From contig NC_034014.1 of NCBI RefSeq assembly GCF_000346465.2, forward strand, positions 12,433,911-12,497,910: DNA of 64,000 bases. Reading direction: 5' to 3'. The first letter of the stretch is position 1, and every line of letters begins with the position of its first letter. The position numbers and the translations under genes are program-made. The notes under the pieces were generated by a model. It was not told the origin of the DNA and did no database searches. It saw only the letters and a list, made by a program, of their open reading frames with translations. The stretch is from Prunus persica (lineage: Eukaryota > Streptophyta > Magnoliopsida > Rosales > Rosaceae). Of the stretch, positions 23,818 through 35,579 are shown piece after piece.

Positions 23818-24167
23818 GGCTTAAATGTTAAAATGGTCCTTGTGTTTTATCTCATAGGCCAATTTAGTTTCTGTGTTATCAATTTGGGCAATTTGGTCCT
23901 TGTGTTTGTATATGTTAGTCAATGTGGTCCATTCCCTTCAAAATATAAAATATAAAATATTTAAAATTAATTAAAATAAAAACTGTAATTGATTATAAAA
24001 TTTTAAATTCAATCTGAAAATGAAATATTTTTTTTTTTAAATTTCACCTTCCCCAATTTCGAGCACACACCTCAACCACCTCCCAAATCCAGCCACTCTC
24101 ACCACCACCACTCCAACCCCAAACCATAGCCACCCTCACCACCATTCCAACCCCACCTAACCACAAC

Positions 24168-24230
<63 letters not shown>

Positions 24231-24722
24231 CTTCCTCTCTGACAAATCACGAAGATCTTCATAGCCGGTCACCGTAACCTTGATGGCTCTACCGCCAATT
24301 GATCATCCTCGCTGCAGCAAAAGTCAACAATATTCAGGCCAATGGATCGAAGAGGAGAGAGAGATGAAGAGTAGAGTATGAGAAAATCTTAAACATAAGA
24401 GAGAAGAAAAATTGCAGCAAGAAAAGAGTAGGCATCAATTCAACTAAGAACCCTTTTTTTTTCCTACAGGAATCGAGACCATTTGAGGTTGAGGTTGTGT
24501 GGCTTTTAATCATTTTAGCATTATTATTATTTGAGTTTAAATCTTTATAATTAATTACAGATTAAATATTTTTATTTATTTATAGGTTTTAACATAATTT
24601 TGATAGAAAGGATCAAATTTGTTAACATATACAAATACAGGGACTAAATTGGCCAAATTAATAACACAGGGACTAAATTGGTCGATAAGGTAGAACACAA
24701 GGACCATTTCGACATTTAAGCC
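23818..24722. mobile_element. Long-TIR DNA transposon (Mutator-like, non-autonomous)
   Basis: The ends are inverted repeats of 100 nt (23818-23917 and 24623-24722), roughly 85% alike, starting GGCTTAAATGT. The flanks CAAGAAAAA (23809-23817) and AAAGAAAAA (24723-24731) match at 8 of 9 positions, fitting the 9-bp duplication of Mutator-like elements. No transposase is present. The interior has a C/A-rich block (24050-24170), a (CT)n run (24171-24227) and a GC-richer stretch (24228-24330) that could be captured gene sequence. Confidence 0.7.
24171..24227 (+). repeat. (CT)n microsatellite inside the long-TIR element
   Basis: TCTCTC run of about 57 nt; it gives a false minus-strand ORF of alternating Glu and Arg. 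Confidence 0.9.
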
Positions 24723-25252
24723 AAAGAAAAAAGAGACATTTCTCTCTCTTTCTCCCCTACCCCGCCCCCAAAACACATTGCACAGAAACACACCCTCCTA
24801 AGATATAAGTTCAAAAATATGTCTACAAAAATCCCTTTTAATAAGTAAGGTTTCTTCATTAATTGCACGTCATTTCCATCAGGTAGTGAAAATTTGCTCC
24901 CATTTCCATCAAGTCTACTTAACACGTGAGGGAAAATTCCCTATCAGTCTAAACTCAACTTCTGGTTTTCTCGATGTTCTAATCCAACATATCATAATCT
25001 AATAAATCAAAGAGATTACTATGTTCATAATCAATGAAAAATAAAGAAAACAAAAATAAATAAAATTACCAACGTGGCGATATCCCATTGGTTGCTGGAC
25101 CAAACCACACCAAAACGTTGTCGTATAGGAGTACACCCTCCCGCACTCGTCGTCTCATCGTTGAACAACATTTTATATAAAATGAAATGAGAAAGGAGAG
25201 TGAAATCTGGAACGAGCAAATAAGAGTAACAGCGACACTCTGATTTTAGATT

Positions 25253-25278
25253 AAAGAAGAAGAAGAAGAAGAAGAAGG
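25253..25278 (+). repeat. (GAA)n repeat in the SDH6 leader
   Basis: AAGAAGAAG run 12 bp before the start codon. A/G-rich leaders are common in plant housekeeping genes. Confidence 0.7.
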
Positions 25279-25290
25279 CGGCAATAGGAT

Positions 25291-28059
25291 ATGGCCGATT
25301 CTTCGTCACCACAGTCTTTCTTCAAAAAGCATTGGGACGGTTACAAGGATTTCTGGTGCGAGAGGTTCTCCTTCCTCAGCAACTACTCCAAGTTCGTCAA
25401 GCGCGATAAGCCTCTTCCACCTTGGTCTGAGTCTGATGTCGAAGCTTTCATTGCTTTTGACCCTGTTCATGGCCCCGCTGTAATTTCTAAACCTTCTCTT
25501 CTTTTGTTCCCTTCATTTTACTCTGCCTCTATCTGCGCGTAAATGTTTATGTTTGTAATGGGTTTTTGGGTTTCTTTGATTTTGTTGTTTTTTGACCTTC
25601 GTGGATCTGGTATTCGTATTTTTGTTTGTGTTGGATTGATCTTTGTTCCTTTTTTTTTTTTTTTTTTAATGTTATTCATCTGGGTATTTTTTTCCATTTG
25701 ATTTCATTTTGAGCTGTGCGTTTTTCAGTCATTGATGTTTAAGTGTCCATTTCTGTTGTAGGATGATATCCCAGGTATGTCTTATTTTTGGATATGAGGT
25801 TTGGTTTTTCTTTTTGGAGATGAATAATTTTGATTTTGAGTTGATAATATTCATCTGGGCAGGCTTTGTTTGTTTGTTTGTTTTTTTTCCCATTTTATTT
25901 ATGTTTGCATTTCCCTTGGATTTCTTTGTTGTTTGTTGTTAATTTTAAGTTGTTTCTCTCTTATCCGTCACATTTTGGCTTATAATTGAAAAATAAATGT
26001 TTAGCTTGATACCTCTGTACTTGACTATAAAATCCTTTTACTAGTCATCATCTTTGGTTCTTCTTAACTGCAGTGGACCTTCGTTACTAAAGTGGTAATT
26101 GTTATGGTGAAACTATTGCTCGTTTTATGTGTTTGTTACCAGTTCTGAGTAAGGTTGGAATTTTGATATACGGATGGTAGGTTAGTGGGGNNNNNNNNNN
26201 NNNNNNNNNNNNNNNNNNNNNNNNNNNNNNNNNNNNNNNNNNNNNNNNNNNNNNNNNNNNNNNNNNNNNNNNNNNNNNNNNNNNNNNNNNGTACTTGGCA
26301 TCAACGAGTGTAGGGTTTCGGTCGTTAAATGGCTTAGGAAAAAGGATGAAGAATTCCTCAGAATTTGCGTTAGATAGGATTCAAGACTGTTGTTCTTTTG
26401 ACAGGAAAGTAATCAGAATAAGGGATGCGAGCATTGATAAATGCTCACAGTTTTGCTTCACACACACACACACACACAGAGTGTTTGGTTTTGAATTTTA
26501 GTTTAATGATGTGTTGAAGAGAATAAAACAATGACCCTGAAATCTAAACGAGGTGCATGAAATAGTGGAAATAGAAAGAGGTATTGTTGCTGGAAGGCTC
26601 GTTCTTCCTATTTCTTCTTTCATGTAAACCTGGTGGCATTTTTGTAGGGCTTTTTGAAAAGGTTTCTAAGTTTACATGTCTGGTTGTAATCCTGGAAACT
26701 TTAAGATTCTTGGTTGTCAAGAAATCGTGTCTAGTTAATGGAGCAAACAAGGAAACAACTAATCAAATTTTACGCAAATTATCGAGGTCCACTACAAGAA
26801 CTGTATTTTTATGTCCAGTGTCTAAATTGGTTTTCTTTCTTTTGGTATCTTTCCTTATCTCTAGTTATCTTGGCACCAACCTTAATGCAAAATGCAGATA
26901 AATGAAGTGGACAAGCATATCAGATTTCATTTGCCTTTTATATTTTAGATATCTTTTATTCTTTTTTCAACACTAAGAAGTGGCTTTTTATTACTTTTCC
27001 AAGTGCAATAAAATATTATTTGTTAATCTTAACTTTGCTGCCAATGTTCCAACCTTTTTTTGTTGTATTGTACTGTTGTCCAGTAAGTCAGATCTTGTGC
27101 CCACAACTTGAAAATATGTCTGCCAATATAATATCTGGCTCTTTTCATGGTGTATATTGTACCCCTAAGATGGTATTTTCACTTTAACAAGCTTAATTGA
27201 CATGCTTTCCCTTTTTCAGCTGAAGACTGCTAGGGAAGCAGTGAACTTTGGTCTTACAGGAAGTGTTATTGGAGCAGTATCAACTGCTGGCGTTTCGTGG
27301 AAATATTCAAGGAGTTTGCATGGTAGACCGTTGCCTCTTCTTTTTTACTGTATTCGCTATTTCATTGATTGAGCTGCCTATCAATTGAATCTCTAATGAT
27401 TTCACCAATTCTTCAGTTCCTCTTCATATTTTTATTTTTTCTTTAAAGTCTAAATTTTTTCTTCAAACAGACCTTTGAAGTTTTCTGCTTTGCCTGTATT
27501 AACATGACATCACTTGTGTAAAGTTTCTTGAGCAACAGTTCAAATTTGTGGATAAATGAAATATGCATATCTAATCCTTCACATCTAATTCCTGTACTAA
27601 ATCCGTTTTTGCTGGCAAAAGATGCTTACTTAAGAAAATGCTAATGCTTATCCAGTTGGCTATGGTAGAATGGACCAACATGGATTTCTATCAGTGGCAA
27701 AAAAATATCATGATATGAAGAAAAAAAAGTAGTTTCCAGTAGTGTCCCTGTAATTATAGCTGCTTCAAGTTGGTCCCTTATTATATTTCAAAGTTGTCTT
27801 CTTCATTCTCTTTCTGATATTTCTTCTGTCAACTTGGCCTGAATGTTCTGGAAATATAAATTTTTGAAAAACCTTGCATATGCTTAGTCTAGTTTTTGTT
27901 TTTGTTTTTATTTTTCAACTGTTTTCCTTTTCCGAAGGCCAGAGTTTATGTAGCCTGGAAAGGTCAAGTGTTTTCCTTAATTGTTGAAAGCAACTTAAAG
28001 GTTAGGTGTTCAAGCTTTGGTAGAGATAAAGGAACAGTATGTTATGGTATACTGCTACA

Positions 28060-28103
<44 letters not shown>

Positions 28104-28710
28104 GGGAGCGATTCAGAAGCATGCTGGTCTTTATACTGATTTCTCAAACCACCCTCTTTTTCTGATCCTGATATTGAAAGTGTGGAAATGACTCGATGAA
28201 AAGACATTGCATTTCAATTTACTGCAACTTTGGTTCATGCAAGTACCAAATGAGCATAAGCTAATGTGTACACTATGGATTGTGAATATATTAGTAACAT
28301 ACCAATGTGGCTTGGTAGAAATCAGCTGTATTCCGATTATGGCAGATGACTTGTATAGCTCAGTGATGCACATGCCACCTTTCTGAGCATTTTAACTTAC
28401 AATTTTTAAATGTTTCAATATTAACATCTGTGAATACATGACATCTTTATGGGCATTTTAACTTGCAATCTTTCTAGGGTTTTTAGATAGATTATAGAAG
28501 GTTATGTTATGGATCGGAGGAATTTCTAGGTTCTGAACCCTGTTCTATTTGACAGGTGCTGGACTATCCTTTCTAGCTGGAGGTGTTTTTGGTTGGACAT
28601 TTGGACACGAAATTGCAAACCACTGGCTGCAACTTTACAGGTTGGACACATTGGCTGCACAAACTAAGTTCCTGGAGTGGTGGGAAGACAAGAATGAGAG
28701 ACGGTCTTAA
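25291..28710 (+). CDS. SDH6: Succinate dehydrogenase subunit 6, mitochondrial (plant complex II)
   Basis: Three exons: 25291-25479, 27220-27322 and 28556-28710, 447 nt, 148 aa, all GT-AG and in frame. The start is the first ATG of exon 1 (MADSSSPQSFFKKHWDGYK). Family marks: ERFSFLSNYSKF, KPLPPWSESDVEAFIAFDPVHGP, LKTAREAVNFGLTGSVIGAVST, AGGVFGWTFGHEIANHWLQLYRLDT and a final EWWEDKNERRS. Two glycine-rich segments, FGLTGSVIGAVSTAGVSW and LSFLAGGVFGWTFGHEI, would be membrane spans. SDH6 is a plant-specific small subunit of respiratory complex II with no known catalytic site; it probably helps anchor the complex in the inner membrane. Intron 1 contains the 100-N gap (26191-26290), so its true length is unknown. 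The coding parts show no damage. Confidence 0.93.
26191..26290. other. Assembly gap (100 N) in SDH6 intron 1
   Basis: Exactly 100 N, the usual placeholder for a gap of unknown size. Confidence 0.98.
28063..28099 (+). repeat. (CT)n microsatellite in SDH6 intron 2
   Basis: CTCTCT run of 37 nt. Confidence 0.9.
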
Positions 28711-29534
28711 ACTTGGGTTGCTCTTGGAAGCAATATAATAACCGATGCTCCAGTTCTACAATAAGAATCAAACACAGTTGTGTTGAAAAATGTAATGATA
28801 AAAGATTGTACTTTACCTTTATGCTAGATTGTTTTAATTTGGGCTTTAGGAATTATCTGCTACCTTCTCAGAATCAATCTGATGAAATTGCAATGTTGTG
28901 ATCTTTTTAGAGCTGCTATTTCGTTTAACAGTTCGAACTTTGTGAATTGTGATGAATTTTTATGGGGGCTGAAAATAATGCTGCATTTGGTGATGATTTA
29001 GATGTTATGGGTGACGTTAACCTGGAGCCCTATTTTCATTAAAGTTTGAATGATTAGGAGTTGGAGATAGTAGTCATACCCTTAAAATGTCCATTAGAGA
29101 GATGATACCAAAAATGGTTTGTCGAGATCATGCACAAAATGGTCCGTCGAGATGATACAAATGGTCACTTTTAGGAAACTAAACTCTATGCCTAATCCCC
29201 TTTCAATAGGAAAGGTCCTCAAACAAAAACTCTATGCCTAATCTCAAAGCGAAGTGCTGAAAATGGAATAAAAATACATTAATTGTCATTTATCTAATTC
29301 TGACCAAGCATTTGGCGTTGATTCTGGTAGGTTTAACTATGATTTAGGGGGATTAGGGTTTGAAGGGTCTTGAAAATAAGGATTCAGGGCTTTAGACCTA
29401 AATTCTAGACCCCAAAGTCTAAACCTCAATATGTAAATTAGAATTCAAATATAAATTCAATATGGTTGTAATTTCAGTGAGCTTCATTTTAGTGAGTTAC
29501 AGTTTCTTGCATGGTGTGGGTTTATGGGAATATA
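28711..29534. other. SDH6 3' flank
   Basis: The 3' UTR after 28710, then unique-looking AT-rich DNA. A short phrase (AATGGTTTGTCGAGATCAT) is repeated with changes at 29113 and 29140. No further genes seen. Confidence 0.4.
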
Positions 29535-30032
29535 TGTTTACACCATAATCAACCAAGCATATCCAGCATCAAAATGACTAGCACCAAGGTAGACACACCT
29601 TCTTCCCTGCCGAAGGAAGACACTCTTCCGAGGTGCCAGCGATCTACCGAAGCTCCCGACTGATGAAGTTCTCGACTGTCGAACCTAATCTCCAAGGACA
29701 CATGTCACCACCACAGCGACTTGCACAAAGTCCCATATCAAAACTTTGTGCAAGGCTCCCATTTTCACTTCCCTATAAATAGGGAAGAGTACTCAAGTAA
29801 AAAGGGTAACTACTTTCTCACATTTTATTGTTACTCTGCTAAAGTTACCACCTATAGCTGACTTAAGCATCGGAGAGCCTTTGGCAGGCACTACACCGGT
29901 GTCCGAAGCTTGATGACTGCTTCTCCCACTTTGTCTTCTGCAGGTTCCTCTCCTTCCGAAGGTCCTAATCTTCTCCCCTGCTGAAGACACTCCACTTCTC
30001 TCTAAGTTGACCTCCCAAAAAGAGCATTAACA
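29535..30032 (+). repeat. 5' LTR of the truncated Tat fragment
   Basis: It has a TATA-type box (CTATAAATAGGG, about 29773-29784) and the phrase AAGCATCGGAGAGCCTTTGG, common in the R/U5 part of this kind of LTR and seen again at 35683. The ends are inferred from TG...CA and the adjacent primer site; no target duplication can be tested. Confidence 0.65.
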
Positions 30033-30419
30033 GTTTGGCGCCGCATTTGGGAAACGACTTCTAAATCCCATTTCCCTCTACTAGCCTCGTTGGCTCCTTC
30101 TCCCATCAGGCCCCTTTGCTTCTTCTTCACCCCACACTCTGCTATGTCGACCGAGGATAGCCACGATACCCAACACCATACCCCCCACGGGGGTACCTCC
30201 AGACAGAAACCTTCGGCAGATGTCAATCTCTAGGTGGAAGTGAAGCGCCTCTGTACTAGTATTGCCAAGATGTCGGAGAAATACGAACATCTTCATACCA
30301 GGAATATCGAGCTAGAGCATGACTACTACGCCCTGAAGAGTAACTAGGAGAAAACTCATTCCCAGGGCGCTCAGTAAGACCTTACCTAGGATGTTGAGCG
30401 CACCTAGCCGAACCAACCG

Positions 30420-31170
30420 GTGAACTCCCGCCACAGTGCTCCGGCCCAGTCTAGGCTCGCCAAGGGCAAGGGTCACCTTCATCTGGAGTCGACCAAGTCG
30501 CGGCTCCTTTGCATTTCCCCACCGAAGGACTGGCCCCATGAACCAACCAAGATCTACAAGGATTGTAGGGACCGCCTCTCAGACAGCCAGCCAGAGCCGA
30601 TCCCTATCCCTGTTAACCTCAAAGACCCATGGGTAGCACACCTGGGGCCCCTACCAAAGCCTACTCACCTACTTGCGGAAGAGGGTGTAGGGGACTCGGA
30701 TGGCTGGGAATCTTATCATCCAGAAGACTGTGAGTCCTACCATACCGAAGTGTGGGAACCTTACCCAGCCCCTGCCCCACCCACACCCCAGGCCTTCAGC
30801 ACCCGGCCCTCTCCCTCATGTCGACTCAACCATGAAGCTTCTCTTTGAGAAGGTCCGGTCTCTAGAGAACGAGCAGCACCGCAGTCACCAGCCCCTCTGG
30901 GCGAAGCCACGCCCTGGCCCTTTATCAAACGTATCCTCAACTACCACCAGGAGAAGGACATTCAGCCGCTTCATACTGCCTTCTACATTGGCACGGAGGA
31001 TCCTCTCACCCATATCCACTCCTTCCAATCTGCCCTCGGGTGCAAGGGCCTCACTGACAAAGGCATGTGCCTCATCTTCCCTTCCATCCTCAGTGGCGCA
31101 GCTCTGAATTAGTTCTACTGGCTGAACCCCCGCACCCACACTTCCCTCGAACCTGGTCTACATCTCCAGC
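30420..31170 (+). pseudogene. gag remnant
   Basis: Sense is spread over two frames. About 30903-31110 gives a capsid-type start: FIKRILNYHQEKDIQPLHTAF, then GTEDPLTHIHSFQSAL, GLTDKGMCLIFPSILSGAAL. This matches the LHT--Y-G--DP--H pattern of plant gypsy gag. It stops at the deletion border near 31170. Upstream sequence is proline-rich with several stops. Confidence 0.6.
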
Positions 31171-31173
31171 AAT

Positions 31174-31740
31174 GGCACCTTCGACCTAACCTAGCCCTTG
31201 TGGACCCTATATGTGGACGGCTCCTCTAATGCCTATGGATGTGGGGCCGGCCTCGTTCTTATCTCCCCAAATAAGGTCGTCCTTGAGTACGCCATTCGCT
31301 TCAAATTCCACGCCTCCAAAAATGTCGCTGAGTATGAAGCACTCTTAGCTGGCCTTAGGCTAGCTAAGGAGATGGGCGCTAAACAAATACAGATATTCAA
31401 CGACTCTCAGCTCGTTATTCATCAGGTCAACCAGGACTTTACTACCAAGGACACCTCTATGACGGCATACCTTCAGCATACCTGCCACTTACTGACAACC
31501 TTTGATGCTTATCTCATAAGCCAGGTTCCACACTCTGAGAACAGCCATGCCGATGCTTTGGCCAGACTAGCAGCAGCCATAGAGCAGGGTATCGGTCGCA
31601 ACATCCACATGGAGTTCTTGGATCAACCCAGCACACGAGCACCACTCATTTGTACCATTGATCACAACCCTACATGGATGGACCCCATCATCCAGTTCTT
31701 GCAAAACCAGACACTAGCTGCTGATCCTGCTGAAGCATGA
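31174..31740 (+). pseudogene. Archaeal-type RNase H of the truncated Tat fragment
   Basis: An open frame of about 180 codons beginning at WTLYVDGSSNAYGCGAGLVL. All four catalytic carboxylates are visible: D in VDGSS, E in AEYEALL, D in NDSQL and D in HADALA. The fold is complete, from the first strand to the last helix. It is joined directly after gag, so RT and the first RNase H were deleted. An open, motif-complete RNase H in an otherwise broken element is probably chance preservation. Confidence 0.8.
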
Positions 31741-32115
31741 CGTGTTCGCTATAGCTCCGCTCGATACCTGATCATCAATGGTGCTCTATATAAGCGTGGC
31801 TTCAGCCTCCCTTACCTTCGGTGTCTGACTCCTGAAAAAGGTAATTATGTCATTCGAGAGATCCATGAAGGCATCTGCGGTAACCATTAAGGCGCTCGTT
31901 CACTAGCACATACGGCCATTCGGCAAGGATACTTTTGGCCATCACTTTACACCGATGCCCAAGCCTTCACCCAAAAGTGCGACAAGTGCCATCGGTTTGC
32001 CAATATCCCACAACTTCTAGCTGAACCACTGATAGCCATGGTCAGTCCTTGGCCATTCGTCCAATGGGGACTTGACCTCATTGGATCTATGCCTGAGGGC
32101 AAGGGCCAGGTCAAG
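31741..32115 (+). pseudogene. Integrase N-terminus, truncated
   Basis: It continues after the stop at 31738-31740. The zinc-domain sense HEGICG and KCDKCHRF and the core start WPFVQWGLDLIG with the first catalytic D are visible. Sequence homology ends shortly after MPEGKG, at about 32115. Confidence 0.7.
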
Positions 32116-33565
32116 TATACACAAAGATTTTGGGTTAAAATAAACTCGGACGAAAGCAAAGAATTCAGGAATAAAAAAAAGAAAAAAAAAAGAAAAAAGG
32201 CTTGCAAACAAATAAAACATTGTTCGAAATTCTGTGTTAAAAAGGTTTGTGTTTTGGAACAAAAAAACAAACGAGTTTGTTTTTGTGCCTGGCAAGTGGC
32301 AATTAAAGCCCGAAAAGCTGGAGTTGCTATGCGTAGGAGAAACTCAAATAAGAGATAGAGACATTGCAAGAGGCACGCAATCTTAGAGGAATTTTCTGTT
32401 GTAGGAAAATACTTCTCTTGATTGTCTCATTGAGAAATTAAGGATGATCCTTCCCTGGCTGAAGGTACGTATTTTTACTCTGCCTTTCTATTATTTTTAC
32501 CTGCTCCATTGCTCTTCATGAGAAACAGCGATGCCAGCGTGCCTATTCTAGTTTTTCTTTTAAACGTATCTTGCTTGGTGAAAAAAAAAATTTCTGTTCA
32601 TATTTGAGTGGGGCGTATGAGGTTTCATGCTACATAGAGAGCTAGTTCATGTTACATAATGAGTTAGGCACTATATGAAAAATATATTATATTGTCTTCT
32701 TTATTCTTAAACTCGTTTCCATTAAACTACTTGGGTTGGTTGAGGTGGTAAGAATCGTTCTCTTCGCTAAAAAGCACACTAGAATTCATTCTTGGATTCC
32801 CTATAAATTTATCATTGCTTGTTAACTGCCTTCAAGGAAAATGTGGCAGAGGATTGGTGTTTGGAATCTGAGAGTGGTCATCTATGTGACAGTGTGTCTA
32901 ATTCACGCTCTTCACTAGAGATAAGAAAACTCACTTCTAGCATCTCCAAATCTTCAGCCAATGTGGAAGAGTTGAAGGATGATGTGCCATTAATTTCTTT
33001 TATTTGGTCCACCAAAGCTTCAACCAAAAGGAAAGGAGTTGGAATAAAAAATATTCCCAAGTCAACTGTTTCACCAAAAAAATTGTCTAATTTGAACATC
33101 AATGAGCAGACAGTCGTTGGCCATAAACGTACTGGTGTATTCCTTCTTGATGATGAAGATGAAATGCAAGATGAGGTTGAGTGCTCAAAAAACAGGCCTA
33201 CTGATCTCCTGGTAGAAGACTTTGCTAATCCGAATGAATGTGAGTTAATCATTGCCTGATTTAATTTTCAAATAATTATAGCCACAGTTGAAAGCCAGAA
33301 TACTCAATTATAGTTAAGAGTAGAAGTAATACAACCAGTCTTATTCCTGCTTGTAAACTTTAGGTAGCTAGTCTTGAATCATTATTGGAGAACACTGTCA
33401 CCTTCTGTTATGATTGACGTTTAAGTGCTTAACCTTTTGAGTTTTGCAGGACATCACAGCCTTAAAATGTACCACGATTTCTTGCAACCTTGCCAATGTT
33501 GAAGAAAGCTCTAGTTCATATAAATAAAAAAGGAAAAGGTTTTAGGGTTTCAAGCTCAGATGAAG

Positions 33566-33594
33566 CCTAAACCCTAAACCCTAAACCCTAAACC
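33566..33594 (+). repeat. Interstitial telomere-type repeat (CCCTAAA)n
   Basis: Four units of CCTAAAC, the plant telomere repeat, exactly at the junction between the duplicated host DNA and the truncated LTR. Confidence 0.85.
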
Positions 33595-34663
33595 AAAATC
33601 CTAACTAAGTAAGGACTCGCCAACACTCCCCCTCAAGTTGGGGCAAAGATATTTCGCATGCCCAACTTGACAAGCGAGTCATAGAACACGATACTTGACA
33701 TTGACCAATTGAATAACTGTATAGAAGGCCTTGTCATAAAAACCCTAACAAATAGGGCACATAGAAGAACACATAAAAGCAGACTATAGAAACCCTATGA
33801 GCACGGTAATAGGTAAGGCAGAATACAGAAATCTTGTGAGCACGGCAGTAGGTAAGGCAGAATGCAAAAGTCCTGGGAGCACGGCAGTAGATAAGCCAAT
33901 AGCAAGGTAGGCGGTGGTGAGAGTAGCAAGGTAGATGGTGGCGGCGGACTAGGATTATAGGTTAGGTGTATAGTGCAGTGGACATAGGTAGTGTTATAAG
34001 GTTAGGGTAGAGACAGATCAAAACACAGCAACATCATCGGCAATGACAATAACAACGGAAAGTGAAGCAAACAAAGTCAATATCGGTAATGGTAACATCA
34101 ACGGCGGTAACAACGGCAATATCAACGGTGGCAGTAGCGGCAATGGCAACAATAAATTCTTCCATATAAACTTTAGCTAATTCACACAGACACAACTTCT
34201 CTTCAATCATCCTCTCCCCTTAAAGAGAAGGGGCCGTCAGAGTCAAGAAATAAGCAACATCTTCATGGGAATACATAAGGGTAATTGGGATACATCAATA
34301 AACATATCCGTTTCACTCCCTCTCCCCCCCTTGAAGAGGAGGGGAGGAGAGTACTTTAATTTCAAGGAGAACACAAGCATAGGTCACAAGAAAACTAGGC
34401 TCTGATACCAAGTCAAACGAAGTAGGGAAAATATTCAGATATGCTCAGAGATTCACTCATATTTTATTCTTCTCCAATATGGAGGTATTTATAAAGAAGT
34501 ACAACCCTAAATAAAATAGGAAATAAATCCAAATTACAATAGAAAATAAATATAAATTACAATAGGAAATAAATCTCAATTATAATAGGACTAGATAAAT
34601 GGGTAAGTAACCAAAATTCTAACATAGTAAGGAACCAAAATCCTAACTAAGGACTCGCCAACA
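33589..34663 (-). mobile_element. Small non-autonomous Copia-like LTR element, minus orientation
   Basis: On the minus strand the right LTR (34663-34411) starts TGTTGGCGAGTCC. Next to it is a primer site GGTATCAGAGCC (plus strand GGCTCTGATACC, 34398-34409), the tRNA-Met type. The polypurine tract (plus CTCCCCCTCAAGTTGGGG, 33626-33643) borders the other LTR, of which only about 33589-33625 remains. The interior is about 0.75 kb, with no coding sense and stretches of AAC/GGC triplets (34040-34150). The phrase CTCCCCCTCAAGTTGG is widespread in plant Copia-type elements. Confidence 0.75.
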
Positions 34664-35189
34664 AGTAATACAACCAGCCTTATTCCTACTTGTAAACTTC
34701 AGGTAGCCAGTCTTGAATTGGTCTTTGAGAACATTGTCACCTTCTGTTGTGATTGATGTTTACGTGCTTAACCTTTAGAGTTTTGCAGGATATCGCAGCC
34801 TTAAAATGTACCACGATTTCTTGCAACCCTACCAATGTTGAAAAAAGCTCTAGTTCATATAAATAAAAAAGGAAAAGGTTTTAGGGCTTCAAGCTTAGAT
34901 GAAGGCCCTATTGCTGGTGGTGGCTCTCAATATGATTTCCTTGTCTCTAAAAATATATTCCATAGGAATGCTGCTGCCCATCCTATATTGCTTCATTCTG
35001 ATGATAAACACAATGTGAGTGCTACTCAATTTAATTGTAAGTAGATAGCTCTATCTGTTGGCATATGTTCCTATTACAGTTGTATTATCTAACTAACATT
35101 TGGTTTTTCGTAATAATAGAAGCAGGGTGTTACATTTAAGATTGACAAAGACCTAATACATTTCTCATTTATGGCTACTGATAAGTTAC

Positions 35190-35493
35190 TGTGGAAGCAA
35201 ATATTTACAAATCCTAGGTCAAATAATTAATCCAATCAATTTAGGAATTATTTGACTAAATTGAGGATACTTACTATAATTGGGGATTTAATTTTAATCA
35301 AATCCCTAAATAATTCAATCTCTCCAAATTGGGGGAGAATAATTCTTTTCTATGTGTGGAATTATTCTTCCAAAACCCTAGCCTTCAAGGCTCCTATAAA
35401 TACATGGCTATGCACAAGGCTTGAGGTATGTCTGAAACTCTGCAAAAATCCCCCTCTCACAAACCCTAGCCATCACACACACACACACACACA

Positions 35494-35533
<40 letters not shown>

Positions 35534-35536
35534 TAC

Positions 35537-35579
<43 letters not shown>

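Larger units (their letters stand above)
29535..32115 (+). mobile_element. Truncated Tat-type gypsy fragment with gag fused by deletion to RNase H and integrase
   Basis: The 5' LTR is about 29535-30032 (TGTTTACACC ... AGCATTAACA). The primer site TTTGGCGCCGCATTTGGGAA follows at 30034. The order is then gag, archaeal-type RNase H and the start of integrase. The rest of gag, protease and RT are missing, and integrase is cut at about 32115. No second LTR is visible in the window. The plus-strand order and the primer site fit an element of the Tat type distinct from A and B. Confidence 0.8.
33325..34904. repeat. 241-bp host duplication flanking a Copia-like insertion
   Basis: Bases 33325-33565 and 34664-34904 are a diverged direct repeat (about 90-95% alike) that begins AGTAATACAACC and ends GATGAAG. 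The right copy starts exactly at the right end of the element; the left copy ends at a run of CCTAAAC repeats that leads into a truncated LTR. Confidence 0.85.
32405..35189 (+). pseudogene. Broken host gene, four exon pieces; possibly TONSOKU/BRUSHY1-like
   Basis: Exon-like pieces with splice borders: 32405-32464 (NTSLDCLIEKLRMILPWLK), 32837-33239 (ENVAEDWCLESESG ... HKRTGVFLLDDEDEMQDEVE), 34789-35036 (NKKGKGFRASSLDEGPIAGG ... SQYDFLVSKNIFHRNAAA) and 35119-35189 (KQGVTFKIDKDLIHFSFMAT). The third exon has a frame problem near 34855. A partial copy of it (33446-33565) lies before the inserted Copia-like element. The fourth is cut by an LTR at 35190. The acidic DDEDE stretch followed by a VTFKIDKDLI strand reminds me of the middle of plant TONSOKU/BRUSHY1 (replication-linked repair), but this is a weak recollection. 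It is clearly host-type coding sequence and clearly not intact. Confidence 0.45.

Noticed and set aside
24044..24262. Minus-strand ORF with a long Arg-Glu repeat
   Set aside because: It is the (CT)n microsatellite in the Mutator-like element.
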